A stretch of DNA of 64,000 bases from Pullilachnospira sp963929535 (lineage in GTDB: Bacteria > Bacillota > Clostridia > Lachnospirales > Lachnospiraceae), in NCBI GenBank assembly GCA_963929535.1, contig CAWVIZ010000011.1, positions 1 through 64,000 on the forward strand, in the 5' to 3' direction. Position 1 is the first letter of the stretch. Every line of letters starts with the position of its first letter. The notes below the pieces were generated by a model. It saw only the letters and a program-made list of their open reading frames with translations, had not been told where the DNA came from and did not search any database. Below are positions 1 through 9,194 of this stretch, one piece after another. A program made the position numbers and the translations under genes.

Positions 1-2
1 AC

Positions 3-941
3 ACTAGATCGCGTGTTCGTCCGGCGGGAATTTTTTCAGCTGGTACTGCCCAGCGTCTGGTGAATATGGAAGGATATCTGCCGGGGCGGCGGGTGGTGAT
101 CCTGGGCTCAGGAGATATCGGACTGATCATGGCCAGGAGGATGACGCTGGAGGGAGCCAAGGTGGAGGTTGTGGCAGAGCTGATGCCCTATTCCGGCGGC
201 CTGAAACGGAATATCGTCCAGTGCCTGGATGATTTCGGGATCCCTTTGAAGCTCAGTCATACCGTGGTGGATATCCAGGGAAAAGAGCGGGTGGAGGGCG
301 TGACACTGGCCCGGGTGGATGAAAACAGGAAGCCCATTCCCGGAACAGAGGAGCACTATGCATGCGATACCCTGCTGCTGAGCGTGGGACTTCTTCCGGA
401 AAATGAGCTGTCCCGCCAGATGGGAGTCAGCCTGCATCCCGTTACCGGAGGTCCCAGGGTGAACGAAAGCATGGAAACCAGTATCCCGGGTGTTTTTGCC
501 TGCGGAAATGTGCTCCATGTCCATGATCTGGTGGATTTTGTTTCTCAGGAGGCCTGGATGGCGGGAAAATACGCGGCCAGGTACGCCTGCGGACAAACCG
601 GAGGAGCTCCCAGGGCCGATGAATGCCAGGGCGGGGATACGGCGGAGTGTGCCGGTGACTGGGAAAGCCCCATTCCGGTATATGGGGAGAACGGCGTGCG
701 GTATACGGTGCCCTGTGAAGTCCGTCCGGCTTATATGGAAGAGAAACTCCCTGTCCGGTTCCGGGTGGGAGGGGTTTACCGGAACTGTTATATCGGTGTT
801 TATCTGGATGGAAAGCGTATCCTTCACAGGAAGCGGCAGATCATGGCGCCCGGTGAAATGGAGACGGTGATCCTGGAAAGAAGCAGGCTGGACAGGGAAA
901 AGCTTCCCCAAAGGATTACTGTCCGGATTGAGGAAGAGTAA
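3..941 (+). CDS. NAD(P)/FAD-dependent oxidoreductase, 5' end outside the window
   Basis: The frame is open from the first bases, so the gene begins upstream and only its C-terminal ~312 residues are seen. The internal GTG at 60 is not a start, because the residues before it (RPAGIFSAGTAQ) continue the fold. A GxGxxG nucleotide-binding motif (VVILGSGDIG) follows, and near residue 160 comes the FAD-family C-terminal motif VFACGNVLHVHD. In Firmicutes such a protein is normally encoded with a glycerol-3-phosphate dehydrogenase and a DUF1667 protein; the DUF1667 gene does follow here after 13 nt. I infer a subunit that passes electrons from glycerol-3-phosphate oxidation to an acceptor. The exact partner and acceptor cannot be read from this fragment. 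Confidence 0.85.
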   Translation, partial: TRSRVRPAGIFSAGTAQRLVNMEGYLPGRRVVILGSGDIGLIMARRMTLEGAKVEVVAELMPYSGGLKRNIVQCLDDFGIPLKLSHTVVDIQGKERVEGVTLARVDENRKPIPGTEEHYACDTLLLSVGLLPENELSRQMGVSLHPVTGGPRVNESMETSIPGVFACGNVLHVHDLVDFVSQEAWMAGKYAARYACGQTGGAPRADECQGGDTAECAGDWESPIPVYGENGVRYTVPCEVRPAYMEEKLPVRFRVGGVYRNCYIGVYLDGKRILHRKRQIMAPGEMETVILERSRLDREKLPQRITVRIEEE

Positions 942-954
942 GGAGGGAAAGACA

Positions 955-1323
955 GTGGAGATAAGAGATCTGACTTGTATTGGCTGTCCCATGGGCTGCC
1001 AGATCCGGGTAACCCTGGAAGGCGGACAGGTAAAAACAACAGAAGGATATACCTGCAGGAGGGGAGACGTCTATGCCAGAAAGGAAGTGACCAATCCCAC
1101 CCGTATCGTAACCTCTTCCGTAAGGGTCTCAGGAGGGGAGCTTCCGGTGGTATCGGTAAAGACCGCCTCAGATATTCCCAGGGAAAAGATCGGAGAGTGC
1201 GTGAAAGCGCTGAAGGATCTTCAGACAGAAGCGCCTGTGGCCATCGGAGATGTTCTGCTGCGGGATGTGGCACATACCGGTGTAGATATCGTGGCTACCA
1301 GAAATGTGAGGAGAGCAGGCTGA
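955..1323 (+). CDS. DUF1667 family protein
   Basis: A 122-residue protein beginning VEIRDLTCIGCPMGC, with a CxxCxxxC cluster and a further Cys in YTCRRGDVYA. This pattern suggests a small metal or Fe-S site and is typical of DUF1667. I chose GTG 955 because AGGAGG lies at 941-946, eight bases upstream; a longer reading frame from 928 would overlap the previous gene and has no ribosome site. The family is found with FAD oxidoreductases of the GlpA/GlpO type, matching the upstream gene, so the two probably form one operon and one enzyme complex. The precise role of the protein is not established. Confidence 0.8.
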   Translation: MEIRDLTCIGCPMGCQIRVTLEGGQVKTTEGYTCRRGDVYARKEVTNPTRIVTSSVRVSGGELPVVSVKTASDIPREKIGECVKALKDLQTEAPVAIGDVLLRDVAHTGVDIVATRNVRRAG

Positions 1324-1473
1324 ATATGGGCAGCGGTTGGGCTTTTCGGTTTCTATTCACAGCCACCCCACCCGCATGCGCACTCGTCGCGCTTACGCGC
1401 TTTGTTCCCGCCCCTTACGGGGCTAAGACTGCTGATGTGGGTGGGGGGACTGCTGAAAGTATGGAATTCCTGG

Positions 1474-1502
1474 TTGTAATTCTTTTGACTTTGCTTTATA
1501 AT
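1474..1502 (+). promoter_or_regulatory. Promoter of the first MATE gene
   Basis: TTGTAA at 1474-1479 and TATAAT at 1497-1502, spaced 17 bp. Transcription would begin near 1509 and run through a structured leader before the MATE start codon at 1638. Between the DUF1667 stop (1323) and this promoter I see only a GC-rich inverted repeat (CCACCCCACCC near 1360 against GGGTGGGGGG near 1440), with no gene. Confidence 0.7.
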
Positions 1503-1509
1503 AAAATCA

Positions 1510-1616
1510 TCTATCCGGCAAAGGGTGAGTCCTGCCGGGATACTGTGGGGTCCGGCTTGGAACGGGCGAAAGGATACCGCTGATCTGCGCAAAAGCAGTG
1601 AAGGCGGTATTTTTGG
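1510..1616 (+). ncRNA. Structured leader with terminator; candidate guanidine-IV (mepA motif) riboswitch
   Basis: Three stem-loops lie between promoter and MATE gene. The first pairs ATCCGGCA (1513-1520) with TGCCGGGAT (1533-1541). The second pairs GTCCG (1550-1554) with CGGGC (1563-1567). The third is an intrinsic terminator pairing ATACCGC (1574-1580) with GCGGTAT (1604-1610), containing an inner CTGC/GCAG stem and ending in a T-run. GTGGGGTCC (1545-1553) can instead pair with GGATACCGC (1572-1580) in eight of nine positions, giving an exclusive antiterminator. The guanidine-IV riboswitch is known to sit in front of mepA-type MATE exporters in Clostridia and to act through a terminator. The architecture and context fit; I cannot check the consensus letter by letter. 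Confidence 0.55.
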
Positions 1617-1637
1617 CAACAGATGAGGGAGGTTATT

Positions 1638-2987
1638 ATGGCGTCTGTAAACGTGAAAAACATGACCAGCGGGTCTCCGGGGAAACTGATCCTTTTCTTT
1701 GCGATCCCGCTGATGCTGGGAAATGTTTTCCAGCAGTTTTATACCATGGTGGATGCCATGGTAGTGGGTCAGGTGGTGGGAGTGGAAGCTCTTGCGGCAG
1801 TGGGGGCGGCCGACTGGCTGATCTGGCTAGTACAGGGGGTGGTAACGGGAAGTACCCAGGGATACTCTATCCTGGCTGCCCAGAATTATGGCGCCCAGGA
1901 TGGGAAAGCCCTGAAAAAGACGGTGGCTGTCAGTTATCTGCTCACGGCAGTCACTGCTGTGGGGGTGCTGGCGGTCAGCCAGATGGTGCTGCATCCGGTG
2001 CTGCTGTTTCTGAACACTCCGGCGGACGTCATTGATATGACCCTGACGTACGCCAGGATCATTTTCTGCGGTGTCCCTGTGATCGCTGCCTACAATATCT
2101 TCGCCTCCATGCTGAGGGCACTGGGAAACAGCCGTTCCCCGCTGATTGCCATGATCGTGGCGGCGGTGATCAATGTGGGGCTGGATTTTCTGTTTGTGGC
2201 CGGATTTGGCTGGGGTGTGGCGGGAGCCGCAGCAGCTACAGTGATGGCTCAGATATTTTCCGCTCTGTACTGCTTCCTGGTACTGAGGAAGATTGAGGAT
2301 GTGAGGATTTCCAGAGAAGATTTTGAGCGGGATGGCCGGCTGATAAGGCAGCTTCTCTGGATGGGAGCACCTCTGGCATTCCAGAATGTGATCATTTCGG
2401 TGGGCGGTCTGGTGGTACAGTACGTGGTAAATGGATATGGATTCCTGTTTGTGGCCGGATTTACAGCTACCAATAAACTGTATGGGGTATTGGAGCTGGC
2501 AGCCATTTCCTATGGATATGCCATTACCACCTACGTGGGGCAGAACCTGGGAGCCGGGAATATCAGCCGGATCAGACAGGGAGTGAAAAGCGGAGGCATC
2601 ATGGCGGTGCTGACGGCTCTGGTGATCGGAGCAGTGATGATCCTGGCAGGCCGTCCTGTGCTGTCCCTGTTTGTTTCCGGCAGTCCGGATCAGGTAACGC
2701 AGGTACTGGATATCGCTTATCACTATCTGTTTCTGATGGCGGTATTTCTGGTGGTGCTGTATCTTTTATACGTGTTCCGCTCCGCTATCCAGGGACTGGG
2801 GAATACCGTAGTACCGCTGGCCAGCGGAATCGCGGAATTTATCATGCGGGTGGGGGTAGCCCTGGTGCTGCCCCGGCTGATCGGACAGAACGGGATCTTC
2901 TATGCGGAGATCTGTGCCTGGACGGGAGCAGCGCTGCTTCTGGCGGTAAGTTATTTCGCCATCATGGGGAAGTATCAGAAAATCTGA
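1638..2987 (+). CDS. MATE family efflux transporter
   Basis: A 449-residue polytopic membrane protein of usual MATE length, with about twelve hydrophobic segments. The N-terminus (GSPGKLILFFAIPLMLGNVF) and the QQFYTMVDAMVVGQ segment are typical of the DinF/NorM-like branch. ATG 1638 is chosen because GAGGGAGG ends six bases upstream; an in-frame codon at 1623 precedes that site. MATE proteins export organic cations or other small molecules using a Na+ or H+ gradient. The leader with an intrinsic terminator suggests ligand-dependent expression. If that leader is a guanidine-IV riboswitch, guanidinium is the likely inducer and possibly a substrate. A terminator follows the gene. Confidence 0.9.
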   Translation: MASVNVKNMTSGSPGKLILFFAIPLMLGNVFQQFYTMVDAMVVGQVVGVEALAAVGAADWLIWLVQGVVTGSTQGYSILAAQNYGAQDGKALKKTVAVSYLLTAVTAVGVLAVSQMVLHPVLLFLNTPADVIDMTLTYARIIFCGVPVIAAYNIFASMLRALGNSRSPLIAMIVAAVINVGLDFLFVAGFGWGVAGAAAATVMAQIFSALYCFLVLRKIEDVRISREDFERDGRLIRQLLWMGAPLAFQNVIISVGGLVVQYVVNGYGFLFVAGFTATNKLYGVLELAAISYGYAITTYVGQNLGAGNISRIRQGVKSGGIMAVLTALVIGAVMILAGRPVLSLFVSGSPDQVTQVLDIAYHYLFLMAVFLVVLYLLYVFRSAIQGLGNTVVPLASGIAEFIMRVGVALVLPRLIGQNGIFYAEICAWTGAALLLAVSYFAIMGKYQKI

Positions 2988-3010
2988 AGGAAAAATATGG
3001 GAAGAAACCG

Positions 3011-3050
3011 GGACCGGAGAGGGAAAATCCTTATCCGGTCCTGTTTTTTC
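3011..3050 (+). terminator. Intrinsic terminator after first MATE gene
   Basis: GGACCGGA (3011-3018) pairs with TCCGGTCC (3034-3041), followed by TGTTTTTTCT. The remaining bases to the next promoter (3051-3176) show no gene. Confidence 0.8.
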
Positions 3051-3176
3051 TGCCGCGGCCCCGCTGTGTGCCGGCGGCATACGCCTGGCGCCGGCCTGAC
3101 CTGTCATTGGGCTGATGGCGGAGCCGCTGAAAATATAAAACTTTAATAAACTGGGGGTGACAGACCGGATTCCCGG

Positions 3177-3205
3177 TTGCAAAAAAATTTTTATCGTGTT
3201 ATAAA
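3177..3205 (+). promoter_or_regulatory. Promoter of the activase gene
   Basis: TTGCAA (3177-3182) and TATAAA (3200-3205) separated by 17 bp of A/T-rich DNA, about 105 bp upstream of the start codon at 3311. Confidence 0.6.
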
Positions 3206-3310
3206 ACATACTGTTATGAATTGTGGACCGCGCTTACGAAGGTGAAGGCGTGCAGCCATACGGGAAAAGAACCGGTGCTGCGACAGAGTGAAGAAAGGGC
3301 GGAGAAATCT

Positions 3311-6300
3311 ATGAAGACTCAAAAGATAAAACAGGCAACAGGAAACAGACTCCTGGTGGGAATCGATGTGGGATCCACCACCACCAAGATGGCGGCGGTG
3401 AATCCGGAGAGCGGAAAGGTGGTGTATTCTGATTACAGACGTCATCACGCAAACCAGATGGAAAGCGTGAAGAATGTACTGAAGCAGTTGGAACAACGTT
3501 TTTCCAGTCTCCGGATGCGGCTGGCGCTGACAGGCTCCGGCGCCAGACCGGTGGCCCAGAGGCTGAGGGTCCCCTTTGTCCAGGAGGTGGCGGCCAACGC
3601 GGCTGCGCTGAAACGGAAATATGAGAATGTGGGATGCGCCATTGAGCTGGGCGGCCAGGACGCCAAGATGATCTTTTTCCGGAGAGATGAGAAAACGGAT
3701 ACGCTGCAGGTGGCGGATATGCGGATGAACGGAAGCTGTGCCGGGGGCACGGGAGCTTTTATTGATGAGATCGCCTCAGTGCTGAAGGTTCCGGTGGAGG
3801 AGTTTAACGCTCTGGCGGCAAAGGGAAGCTGCGTTTACGATATTTCAGGCAGATGCGGAGTATACGCCAAGACGGATATCCAGCCTCTTCTGAACCAGGG
3901 AGTGGCCAAGGAGGATCTGGCGCTTTCCGCTTTCCACGCCATTGCCAAGCAGACCATCGGGGGTCTGGCCCAGGGACTGGAGATCCGGAAACCGGTGGCC
4001 TTCGAGGGAGGCCCCCTCACCTTTCACCCCACGCTGGTGAAGGTATTTGCCCAGAGACTGAAGCTCTCTGAAAAGGAGATCCTTCTTCCGGAGCATCCGG
4101 AGTTGATGGTGGCCTACGGGGCGGCGGTTTCTCTGGAGACCATGTTTGAGGGGGAGAGCCGGGAAAGTACTCCGGGTGAACTCCTGGAGATGCTGATGAA
4201 GGAGTCCGGGAAGACGGACGGAAATGGAGAAGAGGGCAGATCCCCGCAGGAAGCAGCCGCTCAGGCCCGGATGGCCAGGCCGTTCTTTGCTGACGAAGAA
4301 GAGAAGGAGGCCTTTTTAAAGCGGCATAAAAAGAATCCGCCTGTCACAAAGGAGCCTCTGCCGGGGCAGGAGGTCTGGGCCTATCTGGGGATCGATTCCG
4401 GAAGCACCACCACCAAGTTCGTGCTGATGGATGAGCAGGAAGAGATTCTGGACTCTTTCTATGCTCCCAATGAGGGGGAACCTCTGGCGGTGGCACGCCG
4501 GGCTCTGATCGCCATGAGGGACAGGTACCGGAAGGCGGGAGCCAGGCTGCATATCCTGGCGGCCGGGACCACCGGATACGGGGAGGTGCTGTTTTCCAAG
4601 GCGTTCCAGGCGGAATATCATACAGTGGAAACAGTGGCCCACGCCCGGGCGGCGGGAAAATATGTGAAAGACGCCACGTTTATCCTGGATATCGGCGGAC
4701 AGGATATGAAAGCCATCTGGCTGGATCACGGGATCATCACCAATATTCTGGTGAATGAGGCCTGCTCCTCGGGATGCGGTTCATTTCTGGAAAACTTTGC
4801 CTCTACGCTGAAGATCCCGGCCGAAAAGATCGCGGACGCGGCCTTTGCCTCCCGGAATCCGGCGGTGCTGGGAAGCCGGTGTACTGTATTTATGAACAGC
4901 AGTATCATCACGGAGCAGAGAAACGGAAGGCTGCCGGAGGACATCATGGCAGGACTGTGCCGTTCCATCATCGAGAACGTGTTTACCAAGGTGGTGCGGC
5001 TGTCCAATCTGGATTCCCTGGGAGACCGTATCGTTGTGCAGGGAGGGACTTTTGAGAACAACGCGGTGCTGCGGGCTATGGAGGAGTATACGGGAAGAGA
5101 GGTGATCCGCGCTCCCTACCCCGGTCTGATGGGAGCTGTGGGTGTGGCGCTGATCGCCAGGGAACGCCATCAGAAGGAACCGGACCGGCATACCTTTATT
5201 GATCTGGATGCGCTGGATGGATTTTCTTATCGTCAGGAGGCCAACGCCCCATGCCCCTTCTGCGCCAACCACTGCAAACGCACCATTATTTCTTTCTCCA
5301 ACGGGAATCACTGGATCACCAATAACCGATGTGAGCGGGGAGAGATCCTGGGAGATCCCAGGGATGCCGGTGTGAAAAAGCAGTTAAAGGAACAGAAAGA
5401 GAGGACGGACCGGGGGGAGAACCTTTTTGCCCTGCGGGAGAAGCTGCTGTTTCAGGAATACCCTGTTCCCCAGCCGTCAAAGAAGCGGGAATGCACCATT
5501 GGAATCCCCAGAGTGCTGTCCTTCTGGGAGACCATGCCCTTCTGGACCACTTTCTGGCGTGCCCTGGGGTTTGAGGTGAAGCTTTCCGATCTCAGTACCA
5601 GAAAGATCTATGAGGATGGTCTGTCCGCAGTAACATCGGATACCGTATGCTTTCCCGCGAAGCTGGTGCACGGCCACCTCCGGAATCTGGCAGGGAAGGG
5701 AGTGGACCGGATCTTCATGCCGTCCATTACCACGGTTCCTTCGGAAAATACGGAGAAGACCAGCGAGTCCATGTGCGCGGTGGTAAAAGGATATCCTATT
5801 GTAGTGAGAAATTCTGACAATCCTCTGGACAGATGGCAGATCCCTTATGACGCTCCCCTGTTCCACTGGCCGTCCCCGGGGGACCGGGACCGTCAGCTTA
5901 CCGAATATATGGAGAAGACATTCCGGATCCCGGCCGGGGAGACCCGGATGGCCATGGAAGCCGGAGACCAGGCGCAGAGGACATTCACCCGGGAACTCCA
6001 CAAGGCCGGGGACGCTGTGATGGAGCGGGTGACCAGAGAGGGAACCTTTGCCGTGATCCTGGCGTCCAGACCGTATCAGAACGATTCCCTGGTGAATCAC
6101 GATCTTCCGGAACTGTTTTCCAATATGGGGATCCCGGTCCTGACAGCGGATTCTCTTTCCCAGGCAGGCCAGGTGGATCTCAGCAAAAGCCGTCTGGATG
6201 TGGTGAACAATTATCACGCCAGGATGCTCTCTTCAGCCATCCTGGCGGCCGAGAACCCTCACCTGGAATATGTGCAGATCGTCAGCTTCGGCTGCGGCCA

Positions 6301-7297
6301 CGACGCTTATCTGTCCGATGAGATCATCCGGCTGATGAATGAGATCTCAGGGAAGACCCCTCTGATCCTGAAGCTGGATGAGAGTGATATCCAGGGACCG
6401 CTGCGGATCCGTGTACGGTCGTTCCTGGAGACGGTGTCCATGGAGAGAGAACGGAGAACATCGGTTGTTCCCAGAAAACTGGCGGATCCCTATCCGGTGA
6501 AATTTGAGAAAAAAGACAGGAAGGAGCGGATCGTGCTGGTGCCCAACACCTCCCACGCCTTCTGCCGGATCATGTCGGCGGCCCTCAGTACCCAGGGAAT
6601 CCGGGCTGTTCCGCTGGAGATCGGACGGGAGGAGGCTATCCGTCTGGGAAAACAGTATGTACATAACGATATCTGCTTCCCTGCCCAGATCGTCATCGGG
6701 GAGGCTCTGGCCGCATTAAAAAGCGGAAAGTATGATATCAGCCATACCGCGGTGGGAATGGCAAAGTATATCGGAGACTGCCGGCTGACCCATTACAGCG
6801 CGCTGCTGCGGAAAGCCCTGGATGACGCGGGATTTTCAGAGGTTCCCATCCTTACCAACGACGATGTGGATTATCATGACCTGCATCCCGGCTTTAAGAT
6901 GAATCTGCTGTCTGCCGTCCGGCTGGACTTTGCCCTTCCCATGATCGATGTGCTGGAGGAGCTGCTCCGGAAGATCCGGCCTTATGAGAAGGTGGCGGGA
7001 AGCGCTGAGAAGGCCTTTGAAGAAGGCATGGACTACCTGGTGAACGGTCTGGAGGGTTCCGGAATTTCAGGAGCCAGGAAAGGCTTCCGGAAGGCGGTGG
7101 ATCGGATGGCGAAGGTGGAATACGACCGGTCCTCGCGGATCAAGGAGCAGTATCCGGATGCCCAGATCCTGCCTCTGGATTACGATCCGGATGTGAGTTT
7201 TGCCAACATTGAGAACCGGCTGCAGATGCTGGTGATGAATATCCGGGATACAGGAAAGGAAGAAACGAAAAAGAGCGTGCGTTCAGAGGCAAGCTGA
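3311..7297 (+). CDS. Two-headed acyl-CoA dehydratase activase (BcrAD/BadFG type) with DUF2229 and HgdB-like C-terminus
   Basis: A 1328-residue protein. Two tandem ASKHA ATPase domains are visible: the first with GIDVGSTTTKM (~residue 18), ELGGQDAKM (~112) and GSCAGGTGAF (~143), the second with GIDSGSTTTKF (~360) and NEACSSGCGSF (~480). The Cys in each NG/EACS-type loop would hold a bridging [4Fe-4S] cluster. The second half (from IGIPRVLSFWET, ~730) is a DUF2229/dehydratase-subunit-like region rich in Cys. Single-domain relatives activate 2-hydroxyacyl-CoA dehydratases by ATP-driven electron transfer. The function of the giant fused form is not settled. ATG 3311 is chosen over an upstream in-frame codon because GGGCGGAG lies 8-15 bases before it. 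It has its own promoter. Confidence 0.88.
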   Translation: MKTQKIKQATGNRLLVGIDVGSTTTKMAAVNPESGKVVYSDYRRHHANQMESVKNVLKQLEQRFSSLRMRLALTGSGARPVAQRLRVPFVQEVAANAAALKRKYENVGCAIELGGQDAKMIFFRRDEKTDTLQVADMRMNGSCAGGTGAFIDEIASVLKVPVEEFNALAAKGSCVYDISGRCGVYAKTDIQPLLNQGVAKEDLALSAFHAIAKQTIGGLAQGLEIRKPVAFEGGPLTFHPTLVKVFAQRLKLSEKEILLPEHPELMVAYGAAVSLETMFEGESRESTPGELLEMLMKESGKTDGNGEEGRSPQEAAAQARMARPFFADEEEKEAFLKRHKKNPPVTKEPLPGQEVWAYLGIDSGSTTTKFVLMDEQEEILDSFYAPNEGEPLAVARRALIAMRDRYRKAGARLHILAAGTTGYGEVLFSKAFQAEYHTVETVAHARAAGKYVKDATFILDIGGQDMKAIWLDHGIITNILVNEACSSGCGSFLENFASTLKIPAEKIADAAFASRNPAVLGSRCTVFMNSSIITEQRNGRLPEDIMAGLCRSIIENVFTKVVRLSNLDSLGDRIVVQGGTFENNAVLRAMEEYTGREVIRAPYPGLMGAVGVALIARERHQKEPDRHTFIDLDALDGFSYRQEANAPCPFCANHCKRTIISFSNGNHWITNNRCERGEILGDPRDAGVKKQLKEQKERTDRGENLFALREKLLFQEYPVPQPSKKRECTIGIPRVLSFWETMPFWTTFWRALGFEVKLSDLSTRKIYEDGLSAVTSDTVCFPAKLVHGHLRNLAGKGVDRIFMPSITTVPSENTEKTSESMCAVVKGYPIVVRNSDNPLDRWQIPYDAPLFHWPSPGDRDRQLTEYMEKTFRIPAGETRMAMEAGDQAQRTFTRELHKAGDAVMERVTREGTFAVILASRPYQNDSLVNHDLPELFSNMGIPVLTADSLSQAGQVDLSKSRLDVVNNYHARMLSSAILAAENPHLEYVQIVSFGCGHDAYLSDEIIRLMNEISGKTPLILKLDESDIQGPLRIRVRSFLETVSMERERRTSVVPRKLADPYPVKFEKKDRKERIVLVPNTSHAFCRIMSAALSTQGIRAVPLEIGREEAIRLGKQYVHNDICFPAQIVIGEALAALKSGKYDISHTAVGMAKYIGDCRLTHYSALLRKALDDAGFSEVPILTNDDVDYHDLHPGFKMNLLSAVRLDFALPMIDVLEELLRKIRPYEKVAGSAEKAFEEGMDYLVNGLEGSGISGARKGFRKAVDRMAKVEYDRSSRIKEQYPDAQILPLDYDPDVSFANIENRLQMLVMNIRDTGKEETKKSVRSEAS

Positions 7298-7433
7298 CAG
7301 AGCAACTGCCGCTGCCTTTGCGTTTGCCTTTGCCGGGCGCACTATATGCCTTTCGAGCATCTGAGCGTCATCTGATTTAAGCATTAGCTATACGGCTGCT
7401 GTATGTGTATAATAGATACAGATGAAACAAAAA

Positions 7434-7465
7434 GTGACAGTCTGGCATTCCGGCTGCACTGTCAC
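7434..7465 (+). promoter_or_regulatory. Inverted repeat in the leader of the second MATE gene
   Basis: GTGACAGT (7434-7441) and ACTGTCAC (7458-7465) form a perfect 8-bp inverted repeat around a 16-base centre. It lies just downstream of a TATAAT (7408-7413) that has only a weak -35 (TTAGCT, 7384-7389, 18-bp spacing). It could be an operator for a repressor or an RNA hairpin; the sequence does not decide. Confidence 0.4.
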
Positions 7466-7485
7466 ACGAAAGAGGTGCGAAAAGG

Positions 7486-8871
7486 ATGAACCGGATTTGG
7501 AACCGGCTGACGGAACCTGGGATGGAGCTGCCGGAGAGCAGGAAGATTTTTTCCAACGCCGCGCTGAAGGCCATGATCCTTCCCCTGTTTCTGGAACAGC
7601 TTCTGGGAGTGCTGGTGGGAGTGGCGGACACCTTTATGGTGAGTTATGCGGGAGAGGCGGCGGTGTCGGGCGTCTCACTGGTGAATATGTTCAACACAGT
7701 CTTTCTGTTTCTGTTTTCCGCGCTGTCCGCGGGAGGCGCTGTGGTGGTGAGTCAGTATATCGGAAACAGGGACAGGGAAAACGGATGTCTCTCCTCCAGC
7801 CAGCTTATGATGATCTCCGGGGTGTTTTCCGTGGTGGTGATGGGAGCGGTACTGCTTTTGAACCGTCAGCTTCTGCGGCTCCTTTTCGGAGAGGTGGATC
7901 CGGAGGTGATGGAGGCCTGTGAGACGTATCTGAGGATTTCCGCCTATTCTTACCCGGCCATCGCGGTGTACAACGCGGGAGCGGCCATGTACCGGAGCAT
8001 GGGAAAGACCGGTGTGACCATGTATCTGTCGGCGGCCTCCAATGTGATCAATATCGTGGGAAATGCCGTAGGTGTTTTCCTACTCCACGGAGGAGTGGCA
8101 GGAGTGGCATATCCTTCTTTGATCGCCAGGAGCTTTGCGGCAGTGGTGATCGTCTGCCTGTGCTTTGGAAAAAAGAATCCTGTCTGTCTGAGATGGAAGC
8201 AGCTTTTTTGCTGGAATGGGGAAATGCTGAACCGGATACTGGGGATCGCGGTACCCAACGGGATCGAGAACGGTCTGTTCCAGCTGGTAAAGGTGGCTCT
8301 CAGCAGTATCACGGCGCTGTTCGGCACCGTGCAGATCGCGGCCAACGGTGTGGCCCAGAGCTTCTGGTCCATGGCCGCGCTGATGGGGACCTCTCTGGGA
8401 CTGGCGTTTGTCACTGTTACGGGGCAGTGCATGGGAGCCAGGGATACGGAGGCGGCAGAGTACTATATGAGGAAGCTGCTGCGCATTACGCTGGTCACAT
8501 CCGTGGCCTGGAACGGGCTGATCCTGGTGATATCCCCCCTGGTGATCCGGGGGTATGCGCTGTCAGAGGAGGCGGCCCGCCTGGTGCTGGTGCTGATACT
8601 GATCCATAACGTGTGCAATGCGGTGTTTTATCCTTTCTCCGGGGCGCTGTCCAGCGGTCTTAGGGCGGCTGGAGATGTGAAATTCACCATGTATGTCAGC
8701 ATACTTTCCACTGTCGGCTGCCGGGTTCTGTTTTCTGTTGTTTTGGGGATCTGGATGAATCTGGGGGTGATCGGCGTGGCCCTGGCCATGTGTCTGGACT
8801 GGGCGGTACGGGCGCTCCTTTTCTGGATCCGGTTCTGCAGGGGAAGCTGGAAACGTTTCCGGGTTATCTGA
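7486..8871 (+). CDS. MATE family efflux transporter
   Basis: A 461-residue polytopic membrane protein of normal MATE length. It opens with a short polar stretch, then the conserved MATE start ALKAMILPLFLEQLLGVLVG and VADTFMVSYAGEAAVSGVSL. AAAGAGGTG lies just upstream of ATG 7486. It is only distantly similar to the MATE protein at 1638, so it is not a local duplication. Substrate unknown. It is preceded by a leader with an 8-bp inverted repeat and followed by a terminator at 8924, so it appears to be a single-gene unit. Confidence 0.9.
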   Translation: MNRIWNRLTEPGMELPESRKIFSNAALKAMILPLFLEQLLGVLVGVADTFMVSYAGEAAVSGVSLVNMFNTVFLFLFSALSAGGAVVVSQYIGNRDRENGCLSSSQLMMISGVFSVVVMGAVLLLNRQLLRLLFGEVDPEVMEACETYLRISAYSYPAIAVYNAGAAMYRSMGKTGVTMYLSAASNVINIVGNAVGVFLLHGGVAGVAYPSLIARSFAAVVIVCLCFGKKNPVCLRWKQLFCWNGEMLNRILGIAVPNGIENGLFQLVKVALSSITALFGTVQIAANGVAQSFWSMAALMGTSLGLAFVTVTGQCMGARDTEAAEYYMRKLLRITLVTSVAWNGLILVISPLVIRGYALSEEAARLVLVLILIHNVCNAVFYPFSGALSSGLRAAGDVKFTMYVSILSTVGCRVLFSVVLGIWMNLGVIGVALAMCLDWAVRALLFWIRFCRGSWKRFRVI

Positions 8872-8923
8872 AGATGGCAATGGCGGCAGCGAAGCCGGAA
8901 GGCGGAACGGCTGCCCCAGAGGA

Positions 8924-8955
8924 AAAGAGAGGTACAGCCTCTCTTTACTTTTTGG
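8924..8955 (+). terminator. Intrinsic terminator after second MATE gene
   Basis: AAAGAGAGG (8924-8932) pairs with CCTCTCTTT (8938-8946), followed by ACTTTTT. Confidence 0.8.
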
Positions 8956-8985
8956 GAAAATTATTTTATACTGGGTAAAGATTTT

Positions 8986-9038
8986 ATAACAGTTTGGCCG
9001 TCCAATGTTTTGCCAGGCCGGAAGGCGGAACTGTTGTT
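8986..9038. repeat. Decayed, internally deleted copy of the 143-bp repeat (family A)
   Basis: The left part (AACAGTTTGGCCGTCCAATG) resembles the left end of the intact copies, and the right part (GGCCGGAAGGCGGAACTGTT) resembles their right end. The central ~90 bp is missing. A second right-end-like piece (GAAGCCGGAAGGCGGAAC) lies at about 8891-8908. Confidence 0.55.
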
Positions 9039-9194
9039 TCTGGCATATCACTGGAAATGCTGCGGGTGCGCGGCCAATGACTGGACCGGCTTGGGAGAGG
9101 CGGTAGTGTCAAGTAATCTATGAAAAACTGAGCCGAAAAAATAGGCTCAAAAGAACCTTGAAAATTGCAGATATCGATGCCGAAAAGCTCTCCG

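Noticed and set aside
1324..1473. GC-rich inverted repeat as a terminator of the DUF1667 gene
   Set aside because: The arms are about 70 bases apart and no T-run follows, so I did not list it.
1560..1616. TPP riboswitch, because of CTGATCTG and GCAG-like bases near the terminator
   Set aside because: The 5' TPP blocks (GGGGTGC and CTGAGA) are absent; the CTGATCTG bases are explained by the terminator stem.
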